The notes beneath the pieces are model-generated. The model was given only the letters and a program-made list of their open reading frames with translations. It made no database searches and was not told the DNA's origin. The position numbers and the translations under genes are program-made. Below are positions 7,521 through 15,744 of a stretch of DNA of 21,510 nucleotides, one piece after another. The stretch is taken from contig CAZLEX010000027.1 in the NCBI GenBank assembly GCA_964558655.1, forward strand, positions 1-21,510. The letters are read 5' to 3'. The stretch is from RGIG6353 sp964558655. Lineage in GTDB: Bacteria > Bacillota > Clostridia > Oscillospirales > SIG627. Every line of letters starts with the position of its first letter. Position 1 is the first letter of the stretch.

Positions 7521-8276
7521 TTATAGGCAATAATCTAAGATAAGCATAAGGCAAAAACCCGCAAGAAGCGAATATGTTGCACCGCTTTTTTTGCTGCGAG
7601 AGTTTGTTTCCGGTATCATTTCACGGTTTATTACATAGAGCATTGTGCCTCCCGCAAAAGCGAGTGCGAACGGTAATATAGATTTTGAAATACTTACGGC
7701 AAAATACCCCGTAAATGTTCCGGCTACTTCTATAATTCCCGTCAGAAACGCCGTGACGAAAGTACGGGAGGGGGAGATACCCGCAGAAAGCATAGGGGCG
7801 ATTATCACCATTCCTTCCGGAATGTTTTGCAGTGCAATTCCGCCTGCAATTGTAAGTGCCTGTACCGTATTTCCGGTACCGAAATCTACGCCTGCGGCAA
7901 TGCCTTCGGGGAAATTATGAATGGCTATCGCCAATACAAACAGGATTACTTTGTAGAGTTTGTCACGCGATTTTTCGTCAACATTTTTGTTAACTCCTGT
8001 AAATCGGTGAAGACGGGGAACAAATCCGTTGAGTATGTGTATTAAAAATGCTCCGGAAAATATTCCGGCAACGGTTATGGGAAGAACAAATTTTCCTTCA
8101 CATTCAAGTGCTTGTGAAATTAATCCGGTGATAGATGCCGATAACATAACTCCTGCCGAAAACGATAAAATGATATCGCTGAATTTGTGAGAAATATTTT
8201 TGACTAAAAAGCCTATTATCGCACCCGCAACGGTGGCTCCGCCAACGCCGAGTGCAGTCAGTATAACGGTATTCAT
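7521..8276 (-). CDS. ZIP family divalent metal transporter (GufA-like)
   Basis: This 251-aa membrane protein has about eight hydrophobic helices and should import Zn2+ or a related divalent metal into the cytoplasm. The ZIP signature HNFPEG is at 120-125 and the paired QNIPEG at 150-155. Replacement of the second His by Gln is the mark of the GufA branch rather than ZupT. A loop at about 92-107, between the third and fourth helices, is short and not His-rich. H80 and E183 lie in other conserved helices. The start ATG has AAGGTG 8-9 nt upstream. It is a single gene behind its own promoter, and a palindrome lies further upstream. Substrate choice between Zn, Mn and Fe is not evident. Confidence 0.9.
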   Translation of the reverse strand: MNTVILTALGVGGATVAGAIIGFLVKNISHKFSDIILSFSAGVMLSASITGLISQALECEGKFVLPITVAGIFSGAFLIHILNGFVPRLHRFTGVNKNVDEKSRDKLYKVILFVLAIAIHNFPEGIAAGVDFGTGNTVQALTIAGGIALQNIPEGMVIIAPMLSAGISPSRTFVTAFLTGIIEVAGTFTGYFAVSISKSILPFALAFAGGTMLYVINREMIPETNSRSKKSGATYSLLAGFCLMLILDYCL

Positions 8277-8305
8277 ATTACACCTTCAATCAGTTTCTCG
8301 TCATT

Positions 8306-8334
8306 AGTATATTCCGGCTTTTTATATTGTTGAA
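8306..8334 (-). promoter_or_regulatory. Probable promoter of ZIP transporter
   Basis: TATACT (8311-8306) lies 17 nt from TTCAAC (8334-8329) on the minus strand, about 30 nt upstream of the start. The -10 matches 5 of 6, but the -35 only 3 of 6, so this is a moderate call that may need an activator. Confidence 0.5.
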
Positions 8335-8362
8335 GAATGTGAAAAGTATGTTAATGTATAAA

Positions 8363-8398
8363 AATAAATCAATGCAGTTAAATTCGGAATAAATCAAT
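8363..8398. repeat. 11-bp direct repeat upstream of ZIP gene
   Basis: AATAAATCAAT occurs at 8363-8373 and again at 8388-8398, 25 bp apart. It lies in the AT-rich gap between the ZIP promoter and the terminator of the neighbouring unit. The function is unknown; chance in AT-rich DNA is possible. Confidence 0.5.
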
Positions 8399-8421
8399 TC
8401 AATAAACATCTTTATTGAATT
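8396..8421. repeat. Perfect palindrome, possible operator
   Basis: AATTCAATAAA (8396-8406) and its exact complement (8411-8421) flank CATC. The 11-bp arms overlap the second copy of the direct repeat. It lies about 60 bp upstream of the ZIP -35. It could be a regulator site or an AT-rich hairpin; no plus-strand transcript enters here that would need a terminator. Confidence 0.55.
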
Positions 8422-8432
8422 TTTGATAAAAG

Positions 8433-8468
8433 AAAAAGACTTTGACTTTAATAGGTCAAAGCCTTTTT
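8433..8468 (-). terminator. Intrinsic terminator of minus-strand unit
   Basis: The stem GGCTTTGAC/GTCAAAGTC reads with a G-U wobble on the minus strand but with an A-C mismatch on the plus strand, and it is flanked by A and T runs. This orients it as the terminator of the 78-aa membrane protein gene. Confidence 0.85.
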
Positions 8469-8489
8469 TCGTAATGTTACAGATGCTTT

Positions 8490-8726
8490 TTATTCTATAA
8501 CTTTAACGAAAGAGAGAACCGACAGGATAATTCCGACAAGGCAGTAAATATCAACAGCGGCACCGAGAATACCAACGATAATGTTGATAACCGGGATTTT
8601 GCTGATAACTGCAATGATAAGCCCTGCGACAAATCCGATTATCAGATAAATAACAATCGAAATTACGAGACTTTTAATGTCTTTCAGCCTGAAAGAAAAA
8701 GGGAAATACTTTTTTAAGATGTCCAT
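8490..8726 (-). CDS. Small membrane protein, two TM segments, unknown function
   Basis: This 78-aa protein has a basic N-terminus (MDILKKYFPFSFRLKD) and two hydrophobic stretches at about 18-42 and 46-72 rich in Ile, Val and Gly. I do not recognise a family. A good ribosome binding site (AAGGAG, 8-nt spacing) and a terminator right after the gene support a real, expressed gene. It follows the LOG-family gene by 49 nt with no convincing promoter between, so co-transcription is likely. No catalytic motif is visible. Confidence 0.75.
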   Translation of the reverse strand: MDILKKYFPFSFRLKDIKSLVISIVIYLIIGFVAGLIIAVISKIPVINIIVGILGAAVDIYCLVGIILSVLSFVKVIE

Positions 8727-8775
8727 ATATTTTACTCCTTTATAAATTTATGACAATTAAATAAAAATGACATGA

Positions 8776-9354
8776 TTATTTTTTCAGTTCTTTTATACCG
8801 AGCTTCGTCTCTTCGTATGCTTCGATATAGTCAAGCATTTTGTCAGCATCGGAAAACAAAGTATAAAGCTGTCGACATTCTTCGTTGATAAATTTTGTTG
8901 CCATAGAGTGTTCCATCATTTTTTGAAGTTCGTCATAGTAGCCGTCAATGTCGAAAACGGCGATTGCTTTTTTGTGCCGCTCAAGTTGTTTTGCCGTAAG
9001 AATTTCAAAAAATTCCTCAAATGTTCCTATTCCGCCAGGTACTGTGATAAAAGCGTCGGAGAGTTCCTCCATCTTTTCTTTTCTGTCTCTCATGTCTTTT
9101 GTGTAAATTACTTCGTTACAGTCATGAAAAACTATTTCAACATCTTTTTCCAAGAAAAAAGCGGGAATAACTCCTGTGATTTTTCCGCCACCTTTGTGAA
9201 CACCGCGTGCCGCAGCTCCCATGAGCCCTGTTCCGCCGGCTCCGAATACGAGGTTATGACCGCGTTGTGCCATTTTGAGTCCGAGTTCTTCTACTTTTTT
9301 TATATATTTTTCATCGATTTTTGTGCTTGCCGCACCGTAAATACAAATATTCAA
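8776..9354 (-). CDS. LOG family protein (nucleoside 5'-monophosphate phosphoribohydrolase)
   Basis: This 192-aa cytoplasmic Rossmann-fold protein has the LOG/TIGR00730 signature: GAGGTGLMG (38-46), MRDRKEKM (88-95) and PGGIGTFEE (106-114). LOG enzymes cleave N6-modified or ordinary AMP to base and ribose 5-phosphate; bacterial members are often annotated as putative lysine decarboxylases, which is a legacy error. The start codon is TTG, fixed by a strong GGGAGGG site with a 6-nt gap and by the MNICIYG opening typical of the family. It has its own promoter just past the MFS stop and is probably followed by the 78-aa membrane protein in one transcript. Confidence 0.9.
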   Translation of the reverse strand: MNICIYGAASTKIDEKYIKKVEELGLKMAQRGHNLVFGAGGTGLMGAAARGVHKGGGKITGVIPAFFLEKDVEIVFHDCNEVIYTKDMRDRKEKMEELSDAFITVPGGIGTFEEFFEILTAKQLERHKKAIAVFDIDGYYDELQKMMEHSMATKFINEECRQLYTLFSDADKMLDYIEAYEETKLGIKELKK

Positions 9355-9414
9355 TAAAATCCCTCCCGATTGTTACTTAAATAAAGTATATGCAATTCAT
9401 TACCGATATGAAAC

Positions 9415-9443
9415 ATTTTATCATATGTATTTTTTTAAGTCAA
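9415..9443 (-). promoter_or_regulatory. Sigma-A promoter of LOG-family gene
   Basis: TTGACT (9443-9438), a 17-nt spacer and TAAAAT (9420-9415) with TGA as extended -10. It sits 6 nt after the MFS stop. No terminator intervenes, so MFS read-through is also expected. Confidence 0.8.
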
Positions 9444-9449
9444 TTACTA

Positions 9450-10622
9450 TTATTTTCCGATTTGTGAATTTTTATTAAGTTTATTGAGCTTTTCTGTCAT
9501 TAAAAGTGCAATAAGAGCAAAAAGTGCAAGATAATACGGATAAATTCCGGATGATATATATTCAGCCAAAAAGCCGAAAACAGGCGGCATAACGGCAGAG
9601 CCGGTATATGCACTTGCCATTTGTACGCCGATTATTGCCTGAGAATTTTCTCTGCCGAAATTGTCGGGGGTTGAGTGAATTATCGAAGGATAAACTGGTG
9701 CTCCTCCAATCCCGATTATCATAAGTCCTGAAAGAGCGAAAATGTTCTTGTTCAACGGAAGTATCATGAGCAATGTTCCGAACAAAATCAGTCCGAGACC
9801 TGAACGGATAAGGACTTTATCGGAAAATTTTACGGTTAAAAAACCGCAAATAAATCTTCCGAATGTAATTCCGAGATAAAAAAGAGAGCCGAAGCGTGCC
9901 GCTGTCAAAGGATCAATTCCTTTGTGGGAAACGAGATATGTACTTGCCCAAAGTCCCGCAGTGGTTTCCATTGCACAATAAGCCAAAAAAGCGATAAGTA
10001 CACAGACCGCTCCGCGAAGTTTAAGTACTTGAACAAGTGAAAGAGAATATGAAGGAGCATCGTTCGAGCTTGTGTCTCGGCGTTTTTTCCAAAGAGGCAA
10101 ACTTGCGAAAATTAAGACGGTTAAAACAATTTGTATTACGGCAACTGTGGAATAACCGTGTCGCCAATCACTGCGTGAAATGCACATACTCATGATGTAC
10201 GGGCTTATTGATGCACCAACGCCCCAGAAGCAATGCAGCCAACTCATGTGCCGTGCGGAATAATGAAGTGCAACATAGTTGTTCAAGGCAGCGTCGACTC
10301 CGCCTGCTCCCAATCCGTACGGAATTGACCAAAGGCATAATGCCGTATATGAATTGGAAAAAGAAAATCCGAGAAGAGATATCGCCGTCATTGCTACGCT
10401 TAACGCCGTTATAAGACCTGTTCCTATACGACGGTTTATTTTATCCGATGCAAGACTTGAAATTATCGTACCGCCGGTTACTATTGTTGAAATAATTCCC
10501 GCCATTGAAACCGATACTCCGAAATCAGAGTGCATTACAGGCCACCCGGATCCCAAAAGTGAGTCGGGTAGACCTAAACTTATGAATGAAATGTATATTA
10601 TCGCAATAAGCAAAGATGCCAT
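9450..10622 (-). CDS. Major facilitator superfamily transporter
   Basis: This 390-aa polytopic membrane protein has about twelve hydrophobic segments in two halves. The MFS loop motif after TM2 appears as SDKINRRIGTG (about 59-69). The N-terminal helix LGLPDSLLGSGWP resembles the FucP/YfkF-like sugar or small-molecule MFS branch. The substrate is not evident. The start ATG has GAGG upstream inside the end of pepD, and the stop of pepD is 2 nt away, so it is translated as the second gene of a pepD operon. That suggests export or import linked to peptide or amino acid use, but this is inference. Confidence 0.87.
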   Translation of the reverse strand: MASLLIAIIYISFISLGLPDSLLGSGWPVMHSDFGVSVSMAGIISTIVTGGTIISSLASDKINRRIGTGLITALSVAMTAISLLGFSFSNSYTALCLWSIPYGLGAGGVDAALNNYVALHYSARHMSWLHCFWGVGASISPYIMSMCISRSDWRHGYSTVAVIQIVLTVLIFASLPLWKKRRDTSSNDAPSYSLSLVQVLKLRGAVCVLIAFLAYCAMETTAGLWASTYLVSHKGIDPLTAARFGSLFYLGITFGRFICGFLTVKFSDKVLIRSGLGLILFGTLLMILPLNKNIFALSGLMIIGIGGAPVYPSIIHSTPDNFGRENSQAIIGVQMASAYTGSAVMPPVFGFLAEYISSGIYPYYLALFALIALLMTEKLNKLNKNSQIGK

Positions 10623-10624
10623 AT

Positions 10625-12064
10625 TTACCTCGTTTTAAGTGTTTGCAACAGAATTTTCCAAAGTTTTTGAACGGTCGAAATTTGCAATCTTTCGTTTACT
10701 GTGTGTATATCGGTAATATTCGGTCCTACGGATATACAGTCAAGGTTGTTTATCGAAGACGCAAATATTCCGCATTCAAGTCCTGCGTGTACAGCTTCTA
10801 CTTTAGGCAAAAATCCAAGTTCTTCCTTGTAAATTTTACACCATTTTTCACGAATTTCGGAATTTCTCCGGTATTCCCACGGCGGATATGCTCCGCATAA
10901 ACTTATGTTTGCCGACGGTAATACGGCACAGCTTTTTTTCAAGCTGTCTTCAAGTTTTAAAAGTTCGCGATATTTTCCTGAACGCAACGAAAAAGTGAAA
11001 GAAAACTGTTCGCTTGATGTGGAAACTATTCCCAAATTTTGCGAAGATTCCACAAGACCTTTGATATCTTCGCTGAGAGATATAACTCCTTGACAAAACG
11101 ATGAAAGAAAAGATACGGTATTTTCGGAAATAATTTTGTCGGCGACATATACCGCTGTGTTTTTTTGAGAAGTTACGGTGCAATTGAAATTCGGTTCGGA
11201 TTCTTCGACTTGAAGTTTCAATTTTTCGGTATATTTCGTCAGTTTCTCAAGCGTTTCGCTTTTTTGAGGAATTATTTCGGCATATGCCGAAACTGCTATG
11301 GCATTGGTTTTATCTCCTCCGAAAAATGATACTAATTGAAATTTATCCGTTTCGTTTACATATTTAAGTATTTGCGAAAGAAGTACTGAGGCATTAATTC
11401 TGTTTTTATCGATTTCAATTCCCGAATGACCGCCTTTGAGACCGGATAAAGCGATTGTAATTTTATCTCCGTTTGTTTTAGTCCTTTTAAACGGTACGGT
11501 TACGGTTACATCTTCGCCGCCGGCACAAGATACGGTTACGGTATCGAGGACTTCGGAATCCAGATTTATTAAGGTTTTTCCTTTCAGAACCGTTGTGTCA
11601 AAGTTTAATGCTCCCGACATACCCGTTTCTTCATCTGCCGTAAAAAGTGCTTCTATCGGCGGGTGAGGAATATCGTCGGAATCAAGGATAGCGAGTATTA
11701 TGGCAACGCCAATTCCGTCATCGGCTCCGAGCGTTGTGTCCTTTGCTCCGATAAAATCGCCGTCGGCAAATATTTCAAGAGGATCGGTTTGTAAATCGGT
11801 ATCGGAAAACCGAGTCTTTTGACAAACCATATCCAGATGTCCCTGAAGAATTATAGGGGGGCAATCCTCATAGGTGGGATAAGCTTTTTTAAATATCGCA
11901 ACATTATTAAAACGGTCTTTTATTACCTGCAAATTACGGGATTTTGCAAAATTGACACACCATTCGGAAATTTTTTCGGTATTTCCCGAACCGTGCGGAA
12001 TACGACAAAGTTCTTCAAAAAAATAAAATACTTTTTCGGGATAAAGCCCCTCAAGTTTTCTCAT
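10625..12064 (-). CDS. pepD: Aminoacyl-histidine dipeptidase (M20C, PepD)
   Basis: This 479-aa cytosolic di-zinc peptidase hydrolyses Xaa-His and other unblocked dipeptides. M20 metal ligands and catalytic residues are visible: H76 and D78 (LQGHLDM), D115/D116 (LGADDGIG), E145/E146 (ADEETGMSG), D169 (NLDSE) and H454 (DIHTVNER), with HAGLECGIF (from H426) near the C-terminus. The dimerisation lid lies in the middle. The length is normal for PepD (about 485). I chose the ATG with GTGAGG upstream; a longer reading to 12121 would place the start inside the promoter. It is the first gene of an operon with the MFS gene. Confidence 0.93.
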   Translation of the reverse strand: MRKLEGLYPEKVFYFFEELCRIPHGSGNTEKISEWCVNFAKSRNLQVIKDRFNNVAIFKKAYPTYEDCPPIILQGHLDMVCQKTRFSDTDLQTDPLEIFADGDFIGAKDTTLGADDGIGVAIILAILDSDDIPHPPIEALFTADEETGMSGALNFDTTVLKGKTLINLDSEVLDTVTVSCAGGEDVTVTVPFKRTKTNGDKITIALSGLKGGHSGIEIDKNRINASVLLSQILKYVNETDKFQLVSFFGGDKTNAIAVSAYAEIIPQKSETLEKLTKYTEKLKLQVEESEPNFNCTVTSQKNTAVYVADKIISENTVSFLSSFCQGVISLSEDIKGLVESSQNLGIVSTSSEQFSFTFSLRSGKYRELLKLEDSLKKSCAVLPSANISLCGAYPPWEYRRNSEIREKWCKIYKEELGFLPKVEAVHAGLECGIFASSINNLDCISVGPNITDIHTVNERLQISTVQKLWKILLQTLKTR

Positions 12065-12092
12065 AATATACCTCACTGCATACAGTAGTAAA

Positions 12093-12121
12093 ATTCTATC
12101 ACAAATACTTTCATTAATCAA
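12093..12121 (-). promoter_or_regulatory. Sigma-A promoter of pepD-MFS operon
   Basis: TTGATT (12121-12116), a 17-nt spacer and TAGAAT (12098-12093) with TGA as extended -10. Its -35 is 7 nt from the -35 of the divergent trmO promoter. Confidence 0.78.
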
Positions 12122-12128
12122 TAACTAC

Positions 12129-12157
12129 TTGAAAAAAATATTTAAGTGTGATATTAT
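12129..12157 (+). promoter_or_regulatory. Sigma-A promoter of trmO
   Basis: TTGAAA (12129-12134), a 17-nt spacer and TATTAT (12152-12157) preceded by TGA as extended -10. It is back-to-back with the pepD promoter. Confidence 0.8.
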
Positions 12158-12199
12158 TTGCCCGTAAAATAAATTTGACAAGTTTGTTGTGAGGACAAA

Positions 12200-12886
12200 A
12201 TGAAAGATGAACGACTTATTTCGCCTATTGCGTATATAAAAACTGATTTTAAAGAGAAATTCGGAGTACCCAGACAAAGCGGACGGATTAAATCACTTAT
12301 AGGGGAAATTGTATTTTTACCTAAGTACAGCATTGATGCTGCATTTCGCGGAATAGAGAAATTTTCGCATTTATGGATTATTTTTGATTTTTCGCTTTCT
12401 CACCGTGAAAAATTTTCACCTACGGTCAGACCTCCGAGACTTGGAGGAAATACAAGAGTCGGAGTTTTTGCAAGCAGATCGCCTTTCAGACCTAATTCAT
12501 TGGGACTTTCCTGCGTTGAATTTTTGGGTATTTGTAAAAAAGACGGAAATACGGTCATAAAAGTCGGCGGAGCCGATCTCGTTGACGGTACGCCGATTTA
12601 TGATATCAAGCCGTATATTCCGTATACCGATATCCGCGAAAATTCCAAAGGCTCTTATTCCGATGTATATGCATCTTACCGACTTGATTTGGTTTTTCCG
12701 GAACAATTGCTTTCGCTCGTTCCGCAAGACAAGCGGGAAGCACTTTGCGATATACTGAAAGATGATCCGAGACCGTCTTATAAAGATGACGGCGGGGAGA
12801 TATATACAATGAATTTTGCAGGATTTGATGTAAGTTTCAGGGTTGAAAATTCAATTGTAACGGTTGTGGAAATCAAAAAAACATAA
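12200..12886 (+). CDS. trmO: tRNA (N6-threonylcarbamoyladenosine37-N6)-methyltransferase TrmO
   Basis: This 228-aa cytoplasmic SAM-dependent enzyme methylates t6A37 to m6t6A37 in tRNAs decoding ACY. The TrmO/TsaA/YaeB beta-barrel signatures are all present: an opening ISPIAYIKTDF, GRIKSLIGEI (28-37), EKFSHLWIIFDF (53-64), RPPRLGGNTRVGVFASRSPF (77-96) with RPNSLGLS following, DGTPIYDIKPYIPYTD and a C-terminal DPRPSY. The start ATG has GAGG 5 nt upstream. It has its own promoter, and no terminator is visible before the downstream ABC gene, so partial read-through is possible. Older annotations call this VirR/TsaA-like. Confidence 0.93.
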   Translation: MKDERLISPIAYIKTDFKEKFGVPRQSGRIKSLIGEIVFLPKYSIDAAFRGIEKFSHLWIIFDFSLSHREKFSPTVRPPRLGGNTRVGVFASRSPFRPNSLGLSCVEFLGICKKDGNTVIKVGGADLVDGTPIYDIKPYIPYTDIRENSKGSYSDVYASYRLDLVFPEQLLSLVPQDKREALCDILKDDPRPSYKDDGGEIYTMNFAGFDVSFRVENSIVTVVEIKKT

Positions 12887-12903
12887 ATGTTTATACGGAT
12901 GTA

Positions 12904-12932
12904 TATTTTTGTTAACAAATGTGTGTTAAAAT
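12904..12932 (+). promoter_or_regulatory. Weak possible promoter of ABC exporter
   Basis: TAAAAT (12927-12932) with TGT as extended -10 stands 31 nt before the ABC start. The -35 position reads TATTTT and is poor. An alternative is transcription from trmO. Confidence 0.35.
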
Positions 12933-12962
12933 TTTCTTTCAATAAAGTTTTGGAGGAAAATA

Positions 12963-15665
12963 ATGTTATCCATACAGAATGTTACGAAAAAATATATTAC
13001 GGGAGACCTCATACAGACTGCACTTGACGGAGTTTCTCTGAATCTCAGAGACAGCGAGTTTGTGGCGATTTTGGGGCCGAGCGGTTCCGGGAAAACAACT
13101 CTTTTGAATGTTATCGGCGGACTTGACAGGTACGATACGGGCGACTTGATAATAAACGGTATATCCACAAAGAAATACCGTGATCGCGATTGGGATTCTT
13201 ATAGAAACCATGCGATAGGTTTTGTATTTCAAAGTTATAATTTGATACCGCATCAGACTGTTCTCGCAAATGTTGAGCTTGCTCTCACAATATCCGGAAT
13301 ATCAAAATCCGAGAGGCGTCGCCGTGCGGTGAAAGCACTTGAAGAAGTGGGGCTCGGAGAACAGATTCATAAAAAGCCGTCACAGATGTCCGGCGGCCAG
13401 ATGCAGCGTGTCGCAATTGCACGGGCATTGGTAAATGATCCGGAAATATTGCTTGCCGATGAACCTACCGGTGCACTCGATACCGAAACAGGTATACAGG
13501 TTATGGAACTTTTGAAAAAAGTTTCGGAAAAGAGATTGGTTGTTATGGTAACACATAATCCCGAGCTTGCCGAGACTTATTCCACCAGAATTGTAAGTCT
13601 TAAAGACGGAAAAATTACCGGTGATACAAACCCTTATGAAATAAACAATGAGCAGAGTACAGCTCACCATGAAAATATGGGAAAGTCTTCGATGTCTTTC
13701 AGGACGGCATTGAGTCTCAGCTTTAATAATTTGCGTACCAAAAAGGGCAGAACAATACTCACCGCTTTTGCGGGTTCAATCGGTATTATAGGTATTGCTT
13801 TGATTCTTTCGCTTTCGACAGGTGTAAATACTTATATTTCGGATATACAGAAAAGTACAATGGCGTCTTATCCTATAACGGTTGACGCACAGACACTTGA
13901 TCTGGCAAGCGTTTTGCAAAGTACGAATATGAATGATATTTCCGAAGAGCTCACTCACGATACCGACGGCGTGTATTCAAATCCGGCATCATTTAAAATG
14001 GTCTCCGGATTTACCACGAGTTTTACGGAAAATAATTTGACTTCGTTTAAAAAGTATCTTGATGATACTTCGAGCGACATACATGAGTATGTCGGCGTCA
14101 ATGGTATAGTGTACACATATGATGCCAAATTTAATATATACACATATGATCCGAACGGAGAATTTTTAAATACCGACGGCTCTTCGCTTAATTCTCAATA
14201 CAGTGCAATGACATCGATGATGTCCGAGCAAATGGAATCGGCAATGGACAAACTTTCCAATTTCCAGCAAATAATTCCCGGTAAGGATGGAGAACTCATC
14301 AGTCCGTCGATAACCGATTCGTATGAAGTTATTTACGGAGATTGGCCGAAAAATTATGATGAGGCGGTTTTAGTATTAAATAAGAATTATGAGCTTGATG
14401 CGAGTGTGCTTTATCAGCTCGGATATCTTGAAGCGGCTGAATATCGTGAGATGATGCAGAAAATTTCCAAAGGCGAAGAAATAAATATCGAAACGGTTAA
14501 ATTTTCTTATGAAGATGCGATTAGCAAAGAGTTTATGCTGGTTCCGGTTTGCGATACTTATCGTCTGGACGACAGCGGATATTTTCGTAAAATAGAGGAT
14601 AATACGGTTGAATTCAGAGATATTGCGAATTCCGCCATGAAACTTAAAATTGTAGGAATTATTTGCCCTTCCGAAGATACGGACGCATACCTTATTACAG
14701 GTGCCGTTGCTTATACATCGGCTTTGAGTGATTATCTTATTGCCTATTCAAATAGCAGTGATATTGTAAAAAGTCAAAGTGAAAACCGTGATATAAATGT
14801 GTTGAACGGAATAGTGTTCTCTCCTTCGGACGACGAAACAAAAATTGCCGATGCGAAGAATTTCTTTGCAAATTGTAATATAAGCGAAAAGGCTGAAATG
14901 TTTCTTGAAATTGCTTCTATGATGATGACAGAGGACAGTTCGGCTTATACAAAAATGGGGGAAACCGAGCTTGCGGCGGCGTTTGACGAATATATAAGAA
15001 CAGCTCAGGACGAATTGCTTATAGCTATGTATAACGCATATGTTTCTTCCGGAACATATGAAGACAACATGGAAGCTTTCGGATATGTTTCGCTTGACGC
15101 TCCGTCATCGATAAGCATATATGCCGACAGTTTTGAAAATAAAGATATGATAGGCAAGTGTATTGAAAAATATAACGAGGGAGTTGCCGAAGAAGATAAG
15201 ATAACTTATACCGATTATGTCGGACTTTTGATGTCTTCGGTTACCACAATAGTCGATGTTATTTCGTATGTGCTTATTGCTTTTGTGTCTGTTTCGCTCG
15301 TAGTATCCTCTATAATGATAGGAATTATAACTTACATTTCGGTTCTCGAAAGAACAAAAGAAATAGGTATACTTCGTGCAATAGGTGCTTCCAAAAAGAA
15401 TGTATCTCAAGTATTTAACGCCGAGACATTTATTATCGGTCTTTGCTCCGGAATAATGGGAATAGGTATTACTCTTCTTATGATATTGCCTATAAATGCG
15501 ATAATTCATACGCTTTCCGGCATTAACACGATTAATGCTATACTCCCTGTAAAAGGTGCTGTTTTCCTTGTGGTACTTTCAATGCTCTTAACAGTTATCG
15601 GAGGATTGATACCTTCCAAAAAAGCTGCGAAGAAAGATCCCGTTATTGCATTAAGAAGTGAATAA
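12963..15665 (+). CDS. ABC exporter, fused ATPase and FtsX/MacB-type permease
   Basis: This 900-aa protein carries an ATPase domain and a permease on one chain and should work as a homodimer in the cell membrane. The N-terminal LolD/MacB-like ATPase has Walker A GPSGSGKTT (38-46), Q-loop Q90, signature SGGQMQ (143-148), Walker B ILLADE (162-167) and H-loop H198. TM1 is at about 264-286. A very long extracellular region (about 290-760) follows, then TM2-4 (about 767-795, 820-846, 858-885) with the FtsX motif ERTKEIGILRAIGASKK after TM2. MacB-type systems are mechanotransmission exporters of peptides, antibiotics or lipoproteins. The substrate is unknown, and no two-component system or partner lipoprotein is adjacent. 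The ribosome binding site is GGAGGA. Confidence 0.92.
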   Translation: MLSIQNVTKKYITGDLIQTALDGVSLNLRDSEFVAILGPSGSGKTTLLNVIGGLDRYDTGDLIINGISTKKYRDRDWDSYRNHAIGFVFQSYNLIPHQTVLANVELALTISGISKSERRRRAVKALEEVGLGEQIHKKPSQMSGGQMQRVAIARALVNDPEILLADEPTGALDTETGIQVMELLKKVSEKRLVVMVTHNPELAETYSTRIVSLKDGKITGDTNPYEINNEQSTAHHENMGKSSMSFRTALSLSFNNLRTKKGRTILTAFAGSIGIIGIALILSLSTGVNTYISDIQKSTMASYPITVDAQTLDLASVLQSTNMNDISEELTHDTDGVYSNPASFKMVSGFTTSFTENNLTSFKKYLDDTSSDIHEYVGVNGIVYTYDAKFNIYTYDPNGEFLNTDGSSLNSQYSAMTSMMSEQMESAMDKLSNFQQIIPGKDGELISPSITDSYEVIYGDWPKNYDEAVLVLNKNYELDASVLYQLGYLEAAEYREMMQKISKGEEINIETVKFSYEDAISKEFMLVPVCDTYRLDDSGYFRKIEDNTVEFRDIANSAMKLKIVGIICPSEDTDAYLITGAVAYTSALSDYLIAYSNSSDIVKSQSENRDINVLNGIVFSPSDDETKIADAKNFFANCNISEKAEMFLEIASMMMTEDSSAYTKMGETELAAAFDEYIRTAQDELLIAMYNAYVSSGTYEDNMEAFGYVSLDAPSSISIYADSFENKDMIGKCIEKYNEGVAEEDKITYTDYVGLLMSSVTTIVDVISYVLIAFVSVSLVVSSIMIGIITYISVLERTKEIGILRAIGASKKNVSQVFNAETFIIGLCSGIMGIGITLLMILPINAIIHTLSGINTINAILPVKGAVFLVVLSMLLTVIGGLIPSKKAAKKDPVIALRSE

Positions 15666-15670
15666 AAAGC

Positions 15671-15710
15671 AAAAGAAGTACCGAACGGTTTCTCCGTTCG
15701 GTACTCTTTT
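15671..15710. terminator. Bidirectional intrinsic terminator
   Basis: A 12-bp perfect stem, AGTACCGAACGG with CCGTTCGGTACT, encloses the loop TTTCT and is flanked by AAAAG and CTTTT. It serves the convergent ABC exporter and the OadB unit. Confidence 0.92.
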
Positions 15711-15744
15711 ACACAAAAATATGTTGTATTGAAAAATCAATAAA

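Noticed and set aside
12065..12121. 19-residue upstream extension of PepD
   Set aside because: It would start within the -35 of the mapped promoter; the downstream ATG has the ribosome binding site and the PepD family start.
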